This document shows, piece after piece, positions 23,452 to 35,292 of a stretch of 64,000 bases of DNA; the first letter of the stretch is position 1; each line of letters opens with the position of its first letter. The position numbers and the translations under genes are program-made. The stretch comes from Anomaloglossus baeobatrachus. Lineage: Eukaryota > Chordata > Amphibia > Anura > Aromobatidae. The stretch is taken from contig NC_134357.1 in NCBI RefSeq assembly GCF_048569485.1, forward strand, positions 336,650,742 through 336,714,741, in the 5' to 3' direction. Below the pieces are notes generated by a model. It saw only the letters and a program-made list of their open reading frames with translations, was not told where the DNA came from and did not search any database.

Positions 23452-26027
23452 CAGAGCTAGGGGTTCAGTTCAGGGGGACAAAAAATCTGAGTGGGCCTCT
23501 AACCACTTAACTATGATAACTATGGTGGCGAAAACTAATTGTGAGTATAGAGGAACCTCAGCAGATGACACTGATATTACCGCTATATGGTGACTGTATA
23601 GTGGTTGATATCAGTCCAGCATGACATACAAAAGATTGCAGTACAGTTACAGATAGTAACTTACTGCTGAACTTCTTTCAGATGGAATTGTTTGCTTTTC
23701 CCAGCTTTTCCATCTGGCCCAGACCAACATGACTACTTCTTCCAGCCACAACTCGTCTACAGAGATTACACCAAAGACACATTTGACTTCTCACATTTCC
23801 AACCCCCATTCTCATTTATTCCTAACTTGCAATAACTCCTCATCCTTTTGATACCCCAATTCTGAGCTGTTGCTGCCGTATGTGCCCCTATTACTGCAAA
23901 AACTGTGTGGCACAAAAACCGTGCTCTTCCTACTGCCCCATATAGTAATGTCATATAGTATATATGTCTCTCAACCTAAGCCCCATCCTGGTATATATGT
24001 CCCCCAGCCTGGCCCGATCCTGATATACAGTCAGGGCCAGAAATATTTGGACAGTGACACAAGTTTTGTTATTTTAGCTGTTTACAAAAACATGTTCAGA
24101 AATACAATTATATATATATAATATGGGCTGAAAGTGCACACTCCCAGCTGCAATATGAGAGTTTTCACATCCAAATCGGAGAAAGGGTTTAGGAATCATA
24201 GCTCTGTAATGCATAGCCTCCTCTTTTTCAAGGGACCAAAAGTAATTGGACAAGGGACTCTAAGGGCTGCAATTAACTCTGAAGGCGTCTCCCTCGTTAA
24301 CCTGTAATCAATGAAGTAGTTAAAAGGTCTGGGGTTGATTACAGGTGTGTGGTTTTGCATTTGGAAGCTGTTGCTGTGACCAGACAACATGCGGTCTAAG
24401 GAACTCTCAATTGAGGTGAAGCAGAACATCCTGAGGCTGAAAAAAAAGAAAAAATCCATCAGAGAGATAGCAGACATGCTTGGAGTAGCAAAATCAACAG
24501 TCGGGTACATTCTGAGAAAAAAGGAATTGACTGGTGAGCTTGGGAACTCAAAAAGGCCTGGGCGTCCACGGATGACAACAGTGGTGGATGATCGCCGCAT
24601 ACTTTCTTTGGTGAAGAAGAACCCGTTCACAACATCAACTGAAGTCCAGAACACTCTCAGTGAAGTAGGTGTATCTGTCTCTAAGTCAACAGTAAAGAGA
24701 AGACTCCATGAAAGTAAATACAAAGGGTTCACATCTAGATGCAAACCATTCATCAATTCCAAAATACACAGGCCAGAGTTAAATTTGCTGAAAAACACCT
24801 CATGAAGCCAGCTCAGTTCTGGAAAAGTATTCTATGGACAGATGAGACAAAGATCAACCTGTACCAGAATGATGGGAAGAAATAGTTTGGAGAAGAAAGG
24901 GAACGGCACATGATCCAAGGCACACCACATTCTATGTAAAACATGGTGGAGGCAACGTGATGGCATGGGCATGCATGGCTTTCAATGGCACTGGGTCACT
25001 TGTGTTTATTGATGACATAACAGCAGACAAGAGTAGCCGGATGAATTCTGAAGTGTACCGGGATAAACTTTCAGCCCAGATTCAGCCAAATGCCGCAAAG
25101 TTGATCGGACGGCGCTTCATAGTACAGATGGACAATGACCCCAAGCATACAGCCAAAGCTACCCAGGAGTTCATGAGTGCAAAAAAGTGGAACATTCTGC
25201 AATGGCCAAGTCAATCACCAGATCTTAACCCAATTGAGCATGCCTTTTCACTTGCTCAAATCCAGACTTAAGACGGAAAGACCCACAAACAAGCAAGACC
25301 TGAAGGCTGCGGCTGTAAAGGCCTGGCAAAGCATTAAGAAAAAGGAAACCCAGCGTTTGGTGATGTCCATGGGTTCCAGACTTAAGGCAGTGATTGCCTC
25401 CAAAGGATTCGCAACAAAATATTGAAAATAAAAATATTTTGTTTGGGTTTGGCTTATTTGTCCAATTACTTTTGACCTCCTAAAATGTGGAGTGTTTGTA
25501 AAGAAATGTGTACAATTCCTACAATTTCTATCAGATATTTTTGTTCAAACCTTCAAATTAAACGTTACAATCTGCACTTGAATTCTGTTGTAGAGGTTTC
25601 ATTTCAAATCCAATGTGGTGGCATGCTGAGCCCAAGTCGCGAAAATTGTGTCACTGTCCAAATATTTCTGGACCTAACTGTATATGTCTTCAACCTGGCA
25701 TATATGTCCCCCAGCCTGGTATATATGTCCCTGGTTGTGCATTAAAAAAAAAAATAAATAAATCATATACTCACCTAATCCAGCAGGTCTTGATGGGTTC
25801 AGCATGGGCAGGTCATCGCGGACACAAGACATCAGAGTCTCGGCACTTTGCGATGTCATCAGTGCCAGTGCAGGGAGATCATGTCTCTCGGCACTACCGC
25901 AGAGATTAACTATATCGGCATGCTACGCATGCCAATATAGTTAACAGTAGCATAGATCCGGCTGGGCTCTTGATGGGCATGGGTCAGGGGAGGCCGCACC
26001 CTCTACCCTCTAGTAGCTATGCTACTG
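23452..26027. mobile_element. hAT-like non-autonomous element, split by a Tc1 transposon
   Basis: The left end CAGAGCTAGGGGTTCAG and the right end, inverted, CAGTAGCATAGCTACTAG are hAT-style CAG termini. The 8-bp flanks are GTGACAAT and GTAACATT (6 of 8 match). The interior has a short tandem repeat of TATATGTCCCCCAGCCTGG type seen at 23,960-24,020 and again at 25,680-25,735, on either side of the Tc1 insertion. No hAT transposase is present. Confidence 0.5.
24028..25680 (+). mobile_element. Full-length Tc1-like transposon (1,653 bp) with few lesions
   Basis: The TIRs are CAGTCAGGGCCAGAAATATT and the right-end inverse CAGTTAGGTCCAGAAATATT, flanked by TA on both sides. The transposase starts at 24,389 (MRSKELSIEVKQNILRLKK). 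It shows a helix-turn-helix (SIREIADMLGVAKSTVGYI), a GRPR-like linker (KRPGRPRM), the first Asp in ILWTDETKIN, QMDNDPKHT, and [10 protein letters not shown], with 34 residues between the second Asp and Glu (DD34E). It ends KGFATKY at 25,424. A stop near 24,884 and frame changes near 24,940-24,960 and 25,250 inactivate it. It interrupts the hAT-like element. Confidence 0.9.
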
Positions 26028-26099
26028 GTAACATTGTAGGTGCATATAACATTGTAACATGGGTACAATTGAAAGACATAGTAATTGTAAGATTCATAA

Positions 26100-26520
26100 A
26101 GCATTAGTCCTCCTTTACATATACGTGTTTCTGGTACCTGTGGCTTCCATTTTTTCATGGATACCCATGTACCCATTATAATTTATGGTAATTTTCACAT
26201 ACCCGTATTTTCACAAGGATCATCTATCCGTGTGAACTATATGAAGACACGTCCATTTTTTGGAATGACAAGGGCAATACAAGTCTATGGGTCCGTGAAA
26301 AACACGTACAACACATGGATGACATCCATGTGCCATCCGTGTACCATCCTTGTACTGTACGTGTTTTAAATTGTAAAGTATAGAAGTTTTGTAATTTCAT
26401 TTTTTGTCCTCCCTAGAAAAACACAGATGGCACAATGATGACACACTGTTAGAAAACACTAATGGCAGTGATACAGAGTTTTCATAAATATGTTTTATAC
26501 GGATGTATGAAGTGGGCTTT
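26100..26520. other. Probable MITE relic
   Basis: TTAGTCCTCCTTTACATATACGTG at the left (about 26,105) and ATGTATGAAGTGGGCTTTAG at the right resemble the diverged ends of the growing set of GGCCTCTTTCACACGT-type MITEs. Central CCATGTGCCATCCGTGTACC and ACACGTCC blocks are self-inverse. The boundaries are approximate. Confidence 0.4.
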
Positions 26521-26523
26521 AGT

Positions 26524-26562
<39 letters not shown>
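26524..26562. repeat. (TA)n microsatellite
   Basis: About 38 bp of pure TA repeats. Confidence 0.95.
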
Positions 26563-26568
<6 letters not shown>

Positions 26569-27525
26569 AATGTATACAAGAATACTTTTACTCATAATAA
26601 AGTGCACCATGCAGGGGTTCCAGAAAAAATGCTCCTTTACATGTGTTTCGCATCCTTCTAATTGCTTTCTCAGGGGCTGCAGTGCAACAAATATCTCCCT
26701 GGTCCCCTTAATGTCTACTAATCTGGTCATATGTCTATAAATTGCCCAGTGCAGTCTGTTAGGGATGGTGCATGTAAACCCAGCCACTCAAGCAACCTCT
26801 CTCTGTCTGCAGCCATGAATGCATGCACACTGCGCATGCTCAGAAGCTCTGATGCATCACATGAAAGCTTCTGGACAAGTGCAGACTTCATAAAAATGCC
26901 GAAAGCCTGGTAGGGACAGTGGGCAGCAAACATAAATGCACACAATGGACCAAACACCAGAGTGGAATCAACCTGCAAACAGTTCATTAGAGATTAGCTT
27001 CCAAGATAATACACATCTAGTGATGTATCAGAAAAAAATACATATCTAAAAGACCGGAGGAAGAGGAAAGACATAATTTAAAAACACAAAGGAAAACTAA
27101 AACCAGACAAGCACTTCAACTCTAGATTACTACATTACTGTGCTTTACAATTGCATCCACATTACAATGTTATATGCACCTGTATTGATGACAACTCCTA
27201 TAATCTGGTTTTGTCATTTTCTATTTGGGACAATGGCCAATGTTTAGCAATGGTTGCGCAATGAAGCTCTAAATCCACTACATGCTTGGATTTGTGTAAT
27301 AATCCCATGCATAATGCTCATTGGCTGGAAAATGTAGACAATCACTAGAAAAATTTACGAGATGATAGCCGGTGAATCAGTGGTCGAATATATAAAGAAT
27401 CTTTGCTTGTCATGTCATCTGGGTGCTCATATAAAAAGAATATCAAACTTAGTAAGGAAATACAACACTACTACAAAATTCAGCTGCTTAGATAGGGTTC
27501 AGTCCCAAAAATTCAGGTATTGTAA
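26563..27525. other. No gene seen
   Basis: About 960 bp. The open frames on both strands at 26,480-26,990 overlap each other and lack motifs. No known repeat end is recognised. Confidence 0.35.
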
Positions 27526-27790
27526 AGGCCCTGTTACACACAGAGATAAATCTGTGGCTGATCTGTGGCTGATCTGTGGCTGATCTGTGGCTGATCTGTG
27601 GCTGATCTGTGGCTGATCTGTGGCTGATCTGTGGCTGATCTGTGGCTGATCTGTGGCTGATCTGTGGCTGTAGTGAAATTGTGGACAATCAGTGCCAGGT
27701 TTGTGGCTGTGTACAAATGAAACAATATGTCCATGATTTCACTGCAACCACAGATCTGCCAAAGATTTATCTCTGCGTGTGACAGGACCT
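27526..27790. mobile_element. Harbinger-like MITE (family B) with an internal minisatellite
   Basis: Begins AGGCCCTGTTACACACAGAG and ends CTCTGCGTGTGACAGGACCT, flanked by TAA at 27,523-27,525 and 27,791-27,793. The 166-bp relative at 53,839-54,004 lacks the internal array. The extra length here is explained by an 11-bp tandem repeat in the left arm. Confidence 0.85.
27550..27670. repeat. 11-bp minisatellite, 11 perfect or near-perfect copies
   Basis: The unit ATCTGTGGCTG is repeated for 121 bp. It is derived from the arm word GCAGATCTGTGGTTG of the host MITE. Chance open frames across it read as HRSATDQPQIS repeats on the minus strand. Confidence 0.95.
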
Positions 27791-28257
27791 TAAGAATGCA
27801 GCATTCAATGTAGATGTTAAAGATACTGTTTATTTGTCCGATAGACTTCTAGCTCTGCAGATTGAATCAGTTGAAAGAAATGACCCAGTTTGTTATAGGC
27901 TTCCTGTCATTTCAAGCTTCCAGTGTACTGTCATAGGGGAGATTCAGCATGGTCGGTGGTATTGTCACACCCAAGTGGGCTAGGTTATTCACTGCCAGTG
28001 TAGAAAGTCTTAGATTTCCTTCAGCAATAACATCTGTCTGCCTTAATGTCTGTTGTCTTTCTTCCACACCCTTTTACTACTGCCAGTGCCAATTGCCCAC
28101 ACTCAGCCGGGCATCTACTTCCTTTCCATCCTGTCATCTGTAGCATAATGCTACTGAAGCTGACATTGCTGTCCCTACACTTCCAAAGATCTCCTAGCCC
28201 GCACCATTTTAATTCTTTACCATGTAGATTTATTGTTTATTAAGGTGGTATGGCTAA

Positions 28258-28742
28258 AGCGAGCTTTACACGCTACGATATCATTAACGTATTATTGTTG
28301 GGGTCACAGTGTTTGTGACGCACATCCGGCGACGTTAACAACATCGTAGCATGTGACACGTACGGGCAACCTTAGTCGATCGCAAAAGTGGCCAAAATCG
28401 TTCGCCACGGAGAGGTCGTCCTGAATCATAAAATCATTAATTGCTTGCGAAGGAAGAAGGTGGGCGGGATGTTTACGTCCCACTCATCTCCGCCCCTCTG
28501 CTTCTATTGGCCGCCTGTCGTATGACGTTGCTATGACGCCGCACGACCCGCCCCCTTAATAAGGAGGTGGGTCGCCGGCCAGAGCGACGTCGCAGGGCAG
28601 GTGAGTGCATGTGAAGCTGGCGTAGCGATAATGTTCGCTACGCCAGCTATCACCATGATATCGCAGCTGTGACGGGGGCGGGGACTATCGCGCTCGGCAT
28701 CGCAGCATCGGCTTGCGATGTCGTAGTGTGCAAAGTGCCCCT
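28258..28742. mobile_element. CpG-rich palindromic MITE, family A, copy 3
   Basis: Starts AGCGAGCTTTACACGCTACG after TAA and ends GTAGTGTGCAAAGTGCCCCT. It shares GGGGTCACAG.GTTTGTGACG, CGCACATCCGG and GCCGCACGACCCGCCCCCTT blocks with copies 1 and 2. Right-hand flank TAG, so the duplication is imperfect. Confidence 0.65.
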
Positions 28743-28974
28743 TAGAAAAAAGATCTTAAAATTCCCCAAATAGGAATAATTTTTGCACAACTCTGTGTGA
28801 AAAAGCCACCGATTATTGCTTTTGTACCATCAATGTTTAAAAACTAGTTAGCCAGTCATCTGCCCCCTCACCCAAACAAAAAAGTGATAATTATTTGGAC
28901 TGTTTCAACAATTTAAGTAGACTAATAGGTCTGATACTGCAGTATGTTATTAAACTGAGGTCACCTGGACATTA

Positions 28975-29365
28975 AAGGGAACTTGTCACTGGGTTTTTCC
29001 TTTATGGGCTGCGGCCAACACCAGTGAGCCCTTAGACACAACATTGTAGAATACTTTATATAAGAGCCCAGGCTGTTCTGTAGAACATAAAAAACACCTT
29101 TATTATACTCACCTAGGGGGCGGTCGGGTATGATGGGTGTCACTGCTCTCAGTCCAGCGCTTCCTCCATTTTGTGCAGTCACCATTCTCCTCTACAGCCC
29201 TGTGTGGATGACACACCCTACGTCATCCACATAGAGTCCATCATTGCGCTCCGGAGCATGTGCACATTGATCTGTCCTGCTGAGGGCAGAGCAAAGTACT
29301 GTAATGTGCAGGCACGAGGAAAGGTCGAAGACCATTTGCACATGCATGCTACAAACCTTTGATAT
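28975..29365. mobile_element. T2/Kolobok-like TTAA element, left half
   Basis: TTAAAGGGAACTTGTCACTG opens the element. Its next 350 bp (ATATAAGAGCCCAGGCTGTT, GAACATAAAAAACACC, CGTCATCCACA) parallel the left half of the complete relative at 54,351-57,680. It stops at a TA microsatellite; the right half is missing. Confidence 0.65.
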
Positions 29366-29366
29366 T

Positions 29367-29416
<50 letters not shown>
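29366..29416. repeat. (TA)n microsatellite
   Basis: About 50 bp of TA repeats joining the truncated TTAA element to a solo LTR. Confidence 0.95.
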
Positions 29417-29417
<1 letters not shown>

Positions 29418-30589
29418 GTGATGCCCTGGCAAAACCAGGTAGTCACAAAAGTGTAGATCCTCCTTGTTGTCACCAGGAACCCACACAGCATAACACACAG
29501 CCATTAAACCCTAGCCACTCCCTCATGATAATAGGGACACACCAGTGGGCAGGATCAGGCAGATGAGAACGCCCACCTAGGGGTCCTGAGGTGTCAGAGG
29601 AGGGAACATAACAGTCAAGTGGTAGCCTTAGAACAGTTTAGTTGAGGAGTTGAAGTAGAGTGGAAGTCAAGTGCAGACAGTGCAGTGTAGTCAGGGTTAG
29701 GAGCCCTTGGACTACCCGGCTAGGTGGCAGATGGTGAACAGGGCCACAGGCGACGAAGATCCGGTCGCGGGAAACCTTAAGTAGACAGGGGCAGGGCTGT
29801 AGCCCGACGGAGCCTACAGCGGGAATCCAGTCCAGAGGCCATGCACAGTCGGGGTGCCTGGACCCTAGGGCGAAGAAGGTTGCAAGCCCCTCTCCAATTA
29901 ACCAGCCGGGGACAAGGTTCCAGACTTTGTCCCATTAACTGCTCATATAGAGCGAAACAGAAGCCCAACACAGGGGATAGGGTGTCCGTCAAAACCCACT
30001 GAAATCCCAAGGGTTAGCTTTCACGGGCCACAGCTCCCAACACACACAGAACCGGGAGTGGACTTCTCCGTTCCATGCGAAGTCGTCCAGAAGGAAAGGA
30101 AAACACAAAGTGCAGGAGGAAGGGATGCCTGTTCATCAACCTGGGTGCGGGACCCGAATGCACCCTCCTAAGGCAGCCGGCCACTGGAAACTTGGTTTAC
30201 TACTGGACTTGTGTGAAGTTACTGAATTGTGAGTACACCATTGTCCCCCAGTCCAGCCCGGCGCGCCACCTCCAGCAGCCATCACTCCCGTGTTCAGACT
30301 GCGGGTCCCGGGACTACACCTCCCCTACCCGGGGAGGGGATCCCATCTTGCTGCCCCACTCCATCAGCCCGCATGCCGCATTACCAGGCAGCGGCGGTGC
30401 CACCATCTCTCACCGCAACCCATGGGTGGCGTCACAGACACAACACCTCCCCTGTAAATATCCCCTTTCCGACGGTTGTGAGGACGGGTGGTCGTGCGAG
30501 CCCGGGTCCGGTCACCAGTCGAGCCGCAGCAGCGAACCTGGATCCGAGCAGGCCCCTGAGAGAAGCGGCAGCGGCCCCCGCCCGCAACA
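29417..30589 (+). mobile_element. Solo LTR fossil, 1,173 bp, TATA flanks
   Basis: Starts TGTGATGCCCTGGCAAAACC and ends CCCGCCCGCAACA. The flanks are TATA on both sides, but in a TA-rich setting, so this duplication is weaker evidence than in the other copies. Same family as 19,930, 31,525 and 42,479. GC-rich 3' half with a GGGTGGCGTCACAGAC block. No internal region. The long open frames in it (for example 30,075-30,644) are not retroviral genes. Confidence 0.7.
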
Positions 30590-30597
30590 TATATATA

Positions 30598-32835
30598 CTG
30601 TGGGCCAAATAAGTATTGACCACATCACCAATTTTCTAAGTTAACCTTTTTCTAAAGTTGCTATTGATATAAATTTCTCACATGTCGGTAACATCCCATC
30701 AAATCCTCACAGGCAAAGAAATCAAACCATAGATGTCCATATAATTATGTGTAATAATGAGAAATTACACAGGGATAAAGTATTGAATACATGAAGAAAG
30801 AAAGGTGCAAAAAGCCATGCAAAGTCATGACACCGTGATGAAAGTCTGAAGATCAAAGCTAAAGTTTAGACTAGAAAATTCTAATTAACAAAAATAATTT
30901 ATTTACACAAGAAAGGTGAAGGCTACAAGAAGATCAGCAAAGCTTTACTCGTTAGCCAGAATACTTTAGCAAAAGTGCTAACTTTTTTTAACAAAGATGG
31001 AACTGCAACTATGTCACAGAAACACCCCAGCTGACCACGGACATGTACATATAAACAGGAGCGCGTATTCTGATGAGAATGGTTGGGGAAAAAAAAGACA
31101 TGTAAGTTCAACACAGTTAGCTAAAGAAGTAGAAAACCAAACCGGGGTATTTCCAGTGACATTGCAGAGGAATGACATGCATGGGTGCTGTCCATGAAGG
31201 AAGCCTCTTCTATAGCCTATGCACAAAAAGTCTATGTACTATTTGCCAGGGCCTATGCTGTAAAATAAAGAAACTACTGGAACTCTATACTCTGGAGTAA
31301 TGAGACCAAGAGAAATGTTATTTAAACTGAAGGCTTCAAAATTGCTTGGTGTCATAAAGGTGTGGAGTGCAAAGAAAAATGCACTGTGGCTATGGTGAAA
31401 CATGGTGATGGCATTGTCCTTATGTAGGGCTGCATGATTGCTGCTGGAGTCAGGGAGCTACATTTCACTGATGGTATCATGAATTCACAGATGTACTGCT
31501 CTATATTGAAAGAAAATATGCTACTGTGCTGCCCCCGTGCCAGCAGCCGCCGCTGCTCGGATGCGGACCTTCAGGGGTGGTGGCTCGAGGGTCTCTGGAC
31601 CCGGGGGTCTCGCGGACACGCCGAATAAAATGGGGGACGTAGATGTACGGGCTAGGCTGTAATAGGTTTGTGATGCCATCCACAGTGTGTGGTGAAGTGG
31701 GACACCACCGCTGCTGTGACGGGGCACCCGGGGGAGATGTTGTGCAGCGAGTTGTTAACCCCACAGTGGGCAGGTATGGTGGCCCCGGGACCCGGTTGGT
31801 GCATGCAGGGGATGGCGACCGCAGGGGGTGCTGGTGTAGTCACAGTTAGGAAAACACACAAGTCTCTGGTAAACCAAGGTGGTGGTGGCCGGTGCCGCGG
31901 CTGGTTGCGTTCGGAATCCCCCACCCGGCTGGTGGTCTCTATCCTTTTCCTGCACTGTTTTAGTAGAAAAGACTTCCTTGTATGAAACGTTGAAGTCCGC
32001 TCCCGGCTGGATGTGGCCTAAGGAGCTGTGCCCACAGACGCTGGCCCGTGTGATCTATGGGCCTTGGCGGTGATCTATTATCCCTAATCGGTGGGCTGGT
32101 GTCTTCTATGAGAGACTTTGGGTGGGACAGGACCTCTAGTCTTGGCCTCAATCGGTTAATTAAACAGTTCCAGTAGGTTCTGATTCCTGGCTTCAGGGTC
32201 CGAGTACCCCCCTTTGTGCTACGGTTTCCGGGTTGGTTCCCCGTGTCGGTACTGGTGGGCTACAACCCTGTCCCGGTCCACCTCGGTTCCACCGAGCCGT
32301 CTTCCCGTCTCCTGTTGACGGAGACCACCGTCTGCCTCCTAGCCAGTGGCACCAGGGCTCCTACCCTGGCACCTGTCAGTTTACTTCAGGCCTGACACAC
32401 AGGCCTGACCTCACTCTCCACTACTCTGAACTGATCTGGACTGATCTGCTGATTTTCCCGCCCCGGGCTGTCCAAACCCCTGGGTGGGCGTGCACCAACC
32501 GCCTGGCCATGCCCACTGGTGTGTCTATCTGTCCCTAAGAGGGGTGACTAGGGTTTAATGGTTGGCTGTGTGTTTCCTAATGAGGGAACGGTGTAATGCG
32601 GGGGCCTAACTGTGACTACCTGATTTTGTCAGGGTGTCACACTACCCCACTTTTTGCTCTTGGTAGACGTGCACTTTTCCAACATTAATATGATCCCAAA
32701 CACGCATCTAAGGCCACTGTTGCATTTCTCAAGAAGAACATGGGGAAATGGATTCAGTGGCCATGTGCCTTCTGATCTGAACCCAACTGAAACACCTATA
32801 GGGAATTCTGAGGAGAGATGTTGAGCATCCATGAT
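30598..32835 (+). mobile_element. Tc1-like transposon split by a solo LTR
   Basis: The left end CTGTGGGCCAAATAAGTATTG follows TA. Degenerate transposase pieces lie at about 30,910-31,510 and resume after the LTR at 32,646 (minimal motifs: NMIPNTHLRPLLHF-like and SDLNPTETP, the decayed SPDLNPIE). A short fragment of the same family lies at 50,498-50,745. The right terminus is not recognised. Many stops. Confidence 0.7.
31525..32641 (-). mobile_element. Solo LTR fossil, 1,117 bp, CTAC duplication
   Basis: In minus orientation it starts TGTGACACCCTGACAAAATC and ends GGGGGCAGCACA. It is flanked by CTAC at 31,521-31,524 and 32,642-32,645. It lies within a decayed Tc1-like element, so it is younger than that element. 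Same family as the three plus-strand LTRs. No internal region. Confidence 0.75.
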
Positions 32836-33420
32836 TAAGGTGCTATGCTGAAATTCATATTTTTATCCCTATTGGTGTCATATCTACTACCATGTTTTAA
32901 ATATTTTTCTATAATAAAAATGAAGTTTACGGACCATTGCTGGAGATCCATGAATTTTTCATCCAGTTCAATACAGTTCAATACAGCAACTCTTGATCGG
33001 AGTGCCTCCGGGCTAGGTTCCATTATATTCATTCTACCTTTCAAAATGGGGGTGAGCTGATTGTTTTTTCCTCCCTTTCACTTCATCTACAAGTTGAGCA
33101 CCACTCTCTATCCATCATCTAGCTTTAAAAGAGGTCGGTTTTGAAGAATGTAAAAACATAATGTAGATGTTGTAAATTGTTGCTAACTTGCTCATTCCAT
33201 GCCACGAAAACTTGGCTCTGTCCTTAAAAATCATGAAGGTCATACAAAATACTAGATATAATTCTATTTGATGTGGGGAGTATTCATTTTTGTATCAACT
33301 AATCTGAGTAAACCAGAAGCTTTTGAAATGAAAGTTATATTAACTTTACTTTCATGTTACAAGTTAAAAAAATGTTCTATGAAATTCAGCCTTGACATGG
33401 CGAGCACAAGGCACAGTGAG
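32836..33420. other. No feature recognised
   Basis: About 580 bp of AT-rich sequence following the split Tc1. No terminus or coding region is supported. Confidence 0.35.
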
Positions 33421-33890
33421 ACTGCTGTATATACATCACAGTGGAGGCTGGGGTCTACAGTATATATATCACAAGGGAGGCTGGGGCCTCAGTAAATACA
33501 TCTCATCTCAGGAGAGGCTGGCGGCTACAGTATATACATCATAGGGAAGGCTGAGGGCTACACTATATACATCACAGGAGGGGCTGGGCACTACAGTATA
33601 TACATTTCAGAGGAGGCTAGGGGCTAAAGTATTTACATCAGAGGGGAGGCTAGGGGCTTTGGTATATACATCATGGGAGGAGCTGGGGCTATGGTATATA
33701 CATCACTGAGGAGGCTGGGGGTTACAGTATATACATCATAGGGGAGACTGGTGGCTACAATATATACATTGCAGGGGAGAGTGGGGGCTACAGTATATAC
33801 ATCACAAGAGGGGGTGGGGCTATGCGGTATACATCACAGGAGGGGCTGGTGGCTACAGTATATCTCACAGGGAGGCTGAGGGCTAGAGTA
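33421..33890. repeat. Minisatellite, about 38-bp unit, about 12-13 copies
   Basis: Diverged tandem copies of a unit like GGCTACAGTATATACATCAC plus AGGGGAGGCTGGG. The array continues as about three further units at 35,290-35,375, on the far side of a Tc1 element. Confidence 0.9.
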
Positions 33891-35292
33891 CACACATGGT
33901 CAAAATGATTGGTACCCCTCGTTTAATGAAAGAAAAAGCCACAATGGTCACAGAAATAACTTGAATCTGACAAAAGTAATACAAAATAAAAAAAATCTAT
34001 GAAAATGAACAAATGAAAGTCAGACATTGCTTTTCAACCATGCTTCCACAGAATGTTTAAAAAAAAAATAAAACACATGAACTAGGCCTGGACAGAAGAG
34101 ATGGTACCCCTGAAAATAATGTGACAAAAAGGACATGTTAAATCAAGGTGTGTCCTCTAACTATCATCACAGGTGTCTACAATCTTGTAATCAGTCAGTG
34201 GACCTGTATATAGGGCTACAGATACTCACTGTGCTGTTAGGTGACATGGTTTATATCACTCTCAACATGGACCAGAGGAAGTGAAGGAAAGAGTTGTCTT
34301 AGGAGATTAGAAAGAAAGACAAGCATGTTAAAGGTAAAGGTTATAAGACCATCTCCAAGCAGCTTAATGTTCCTGTGACTACAGTTGTACATATTATTCA
34401 TAAATTTAAGATCCATGGGACTGTAGACAACCTCCCTGTATGTGGCTGCAGTAGGAAAATTGCTGACAAATCAAAGAGACGGATAATACGCATGGTAACA
34501 AAAGAGCCCAAAAAAAAGATGAAAGCTGAACTTCAAGTTCAAGGAACATCATTGTCAGATCGCACCATCCGTCGTTGTTTGAGCCAAAGTGGACTTCATA
34601 GGAGATGACCAAGAAGGACACCATTGTTGAAAAAAAATCATAAAAAAGCCAGACTGGAATTTGCTAAACTACATGTTGACAAGCTACAAAGCTTCTGGGA
34701 GAATGTCCTATGGACAAATGAGATAAAAATAGAACTAGTTTTTAGCAAGGCACATCAGTTCCATGTTCACAGACATAAAAATAAAGCATATCAAGAAAAG
34801 AACACTGTCCCTACTGTGAAACATGGAGGAGGCTCTGTTATGTTCTGTTATGGGCTGCTTTGCTGCATCTGGAACAGAGTGTTTTTAATCTATGCAGAGA
34901 ACAATAAAATCTCAAGACTAACAAGGAATTCTAGAAAGAAATGTGCTGCCCAGTGTCAGAAAGCTTGGTCTCAGTCGCAGGTCATGGGTCTTGCAACAGG
35001 ATAATGACCCAAAACACACAGAGAAAAACACTCAAGAATGGTTAAAAGGAAAACATTGGACTACTCTGAAGTGGCCTTCTATGAGCCCTGACCTAAATCC
35101 TATTGAGCATCTTTGAAAAGAGTTGAAACATGTCGTCTGGAAAAAGCAACCTTCAAACACCAGACAACGAGAGCAGTTTGCTCTTGAGGAGTGGGCCAAA
35201 ATACCTGTCAAGAGGTGCACAAGTCTCATTGACAGTTACAGGAATCGTTTTATTGCAGTGATTGTCCCAAAAGGTTGTGCAACAAAATATTA
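33891..35292 (+). mobile_element. Tc1-like transposon inside a minisatellite, right end missing
   Basis: The left end CACACATGGTCAAAATGATTG plus GTACCCCTC follows TA at 33,889-33,890. The transposase reads from about 34,267 to 35,292: TISKQLNVPVTTVVHIIHKF, a decayed GCSRKIADKSKRR linker, [21 protein letters not shown]-like, [10 protein letters not shown]-like, ending VPKGCATKY. The minisatellite resumes directly after the transposase stop, so the right inverted repeat was lost. Several stops. Confidence 0.8.

Noticed and set aside
27550-27670. Regular short repeats considered as a CRISPR-like array
   Set aside because: The 11-bp units are contiguous with no spacers and sit inside a MITE in a vertebrate genome.
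30075-30644. Long open frame (189 codons) on the plus strand
   Set aside because: It lies wholly inside the GC-rich part of a solo LTR. GC-rich sequence has few stops, and no protein motif is present.
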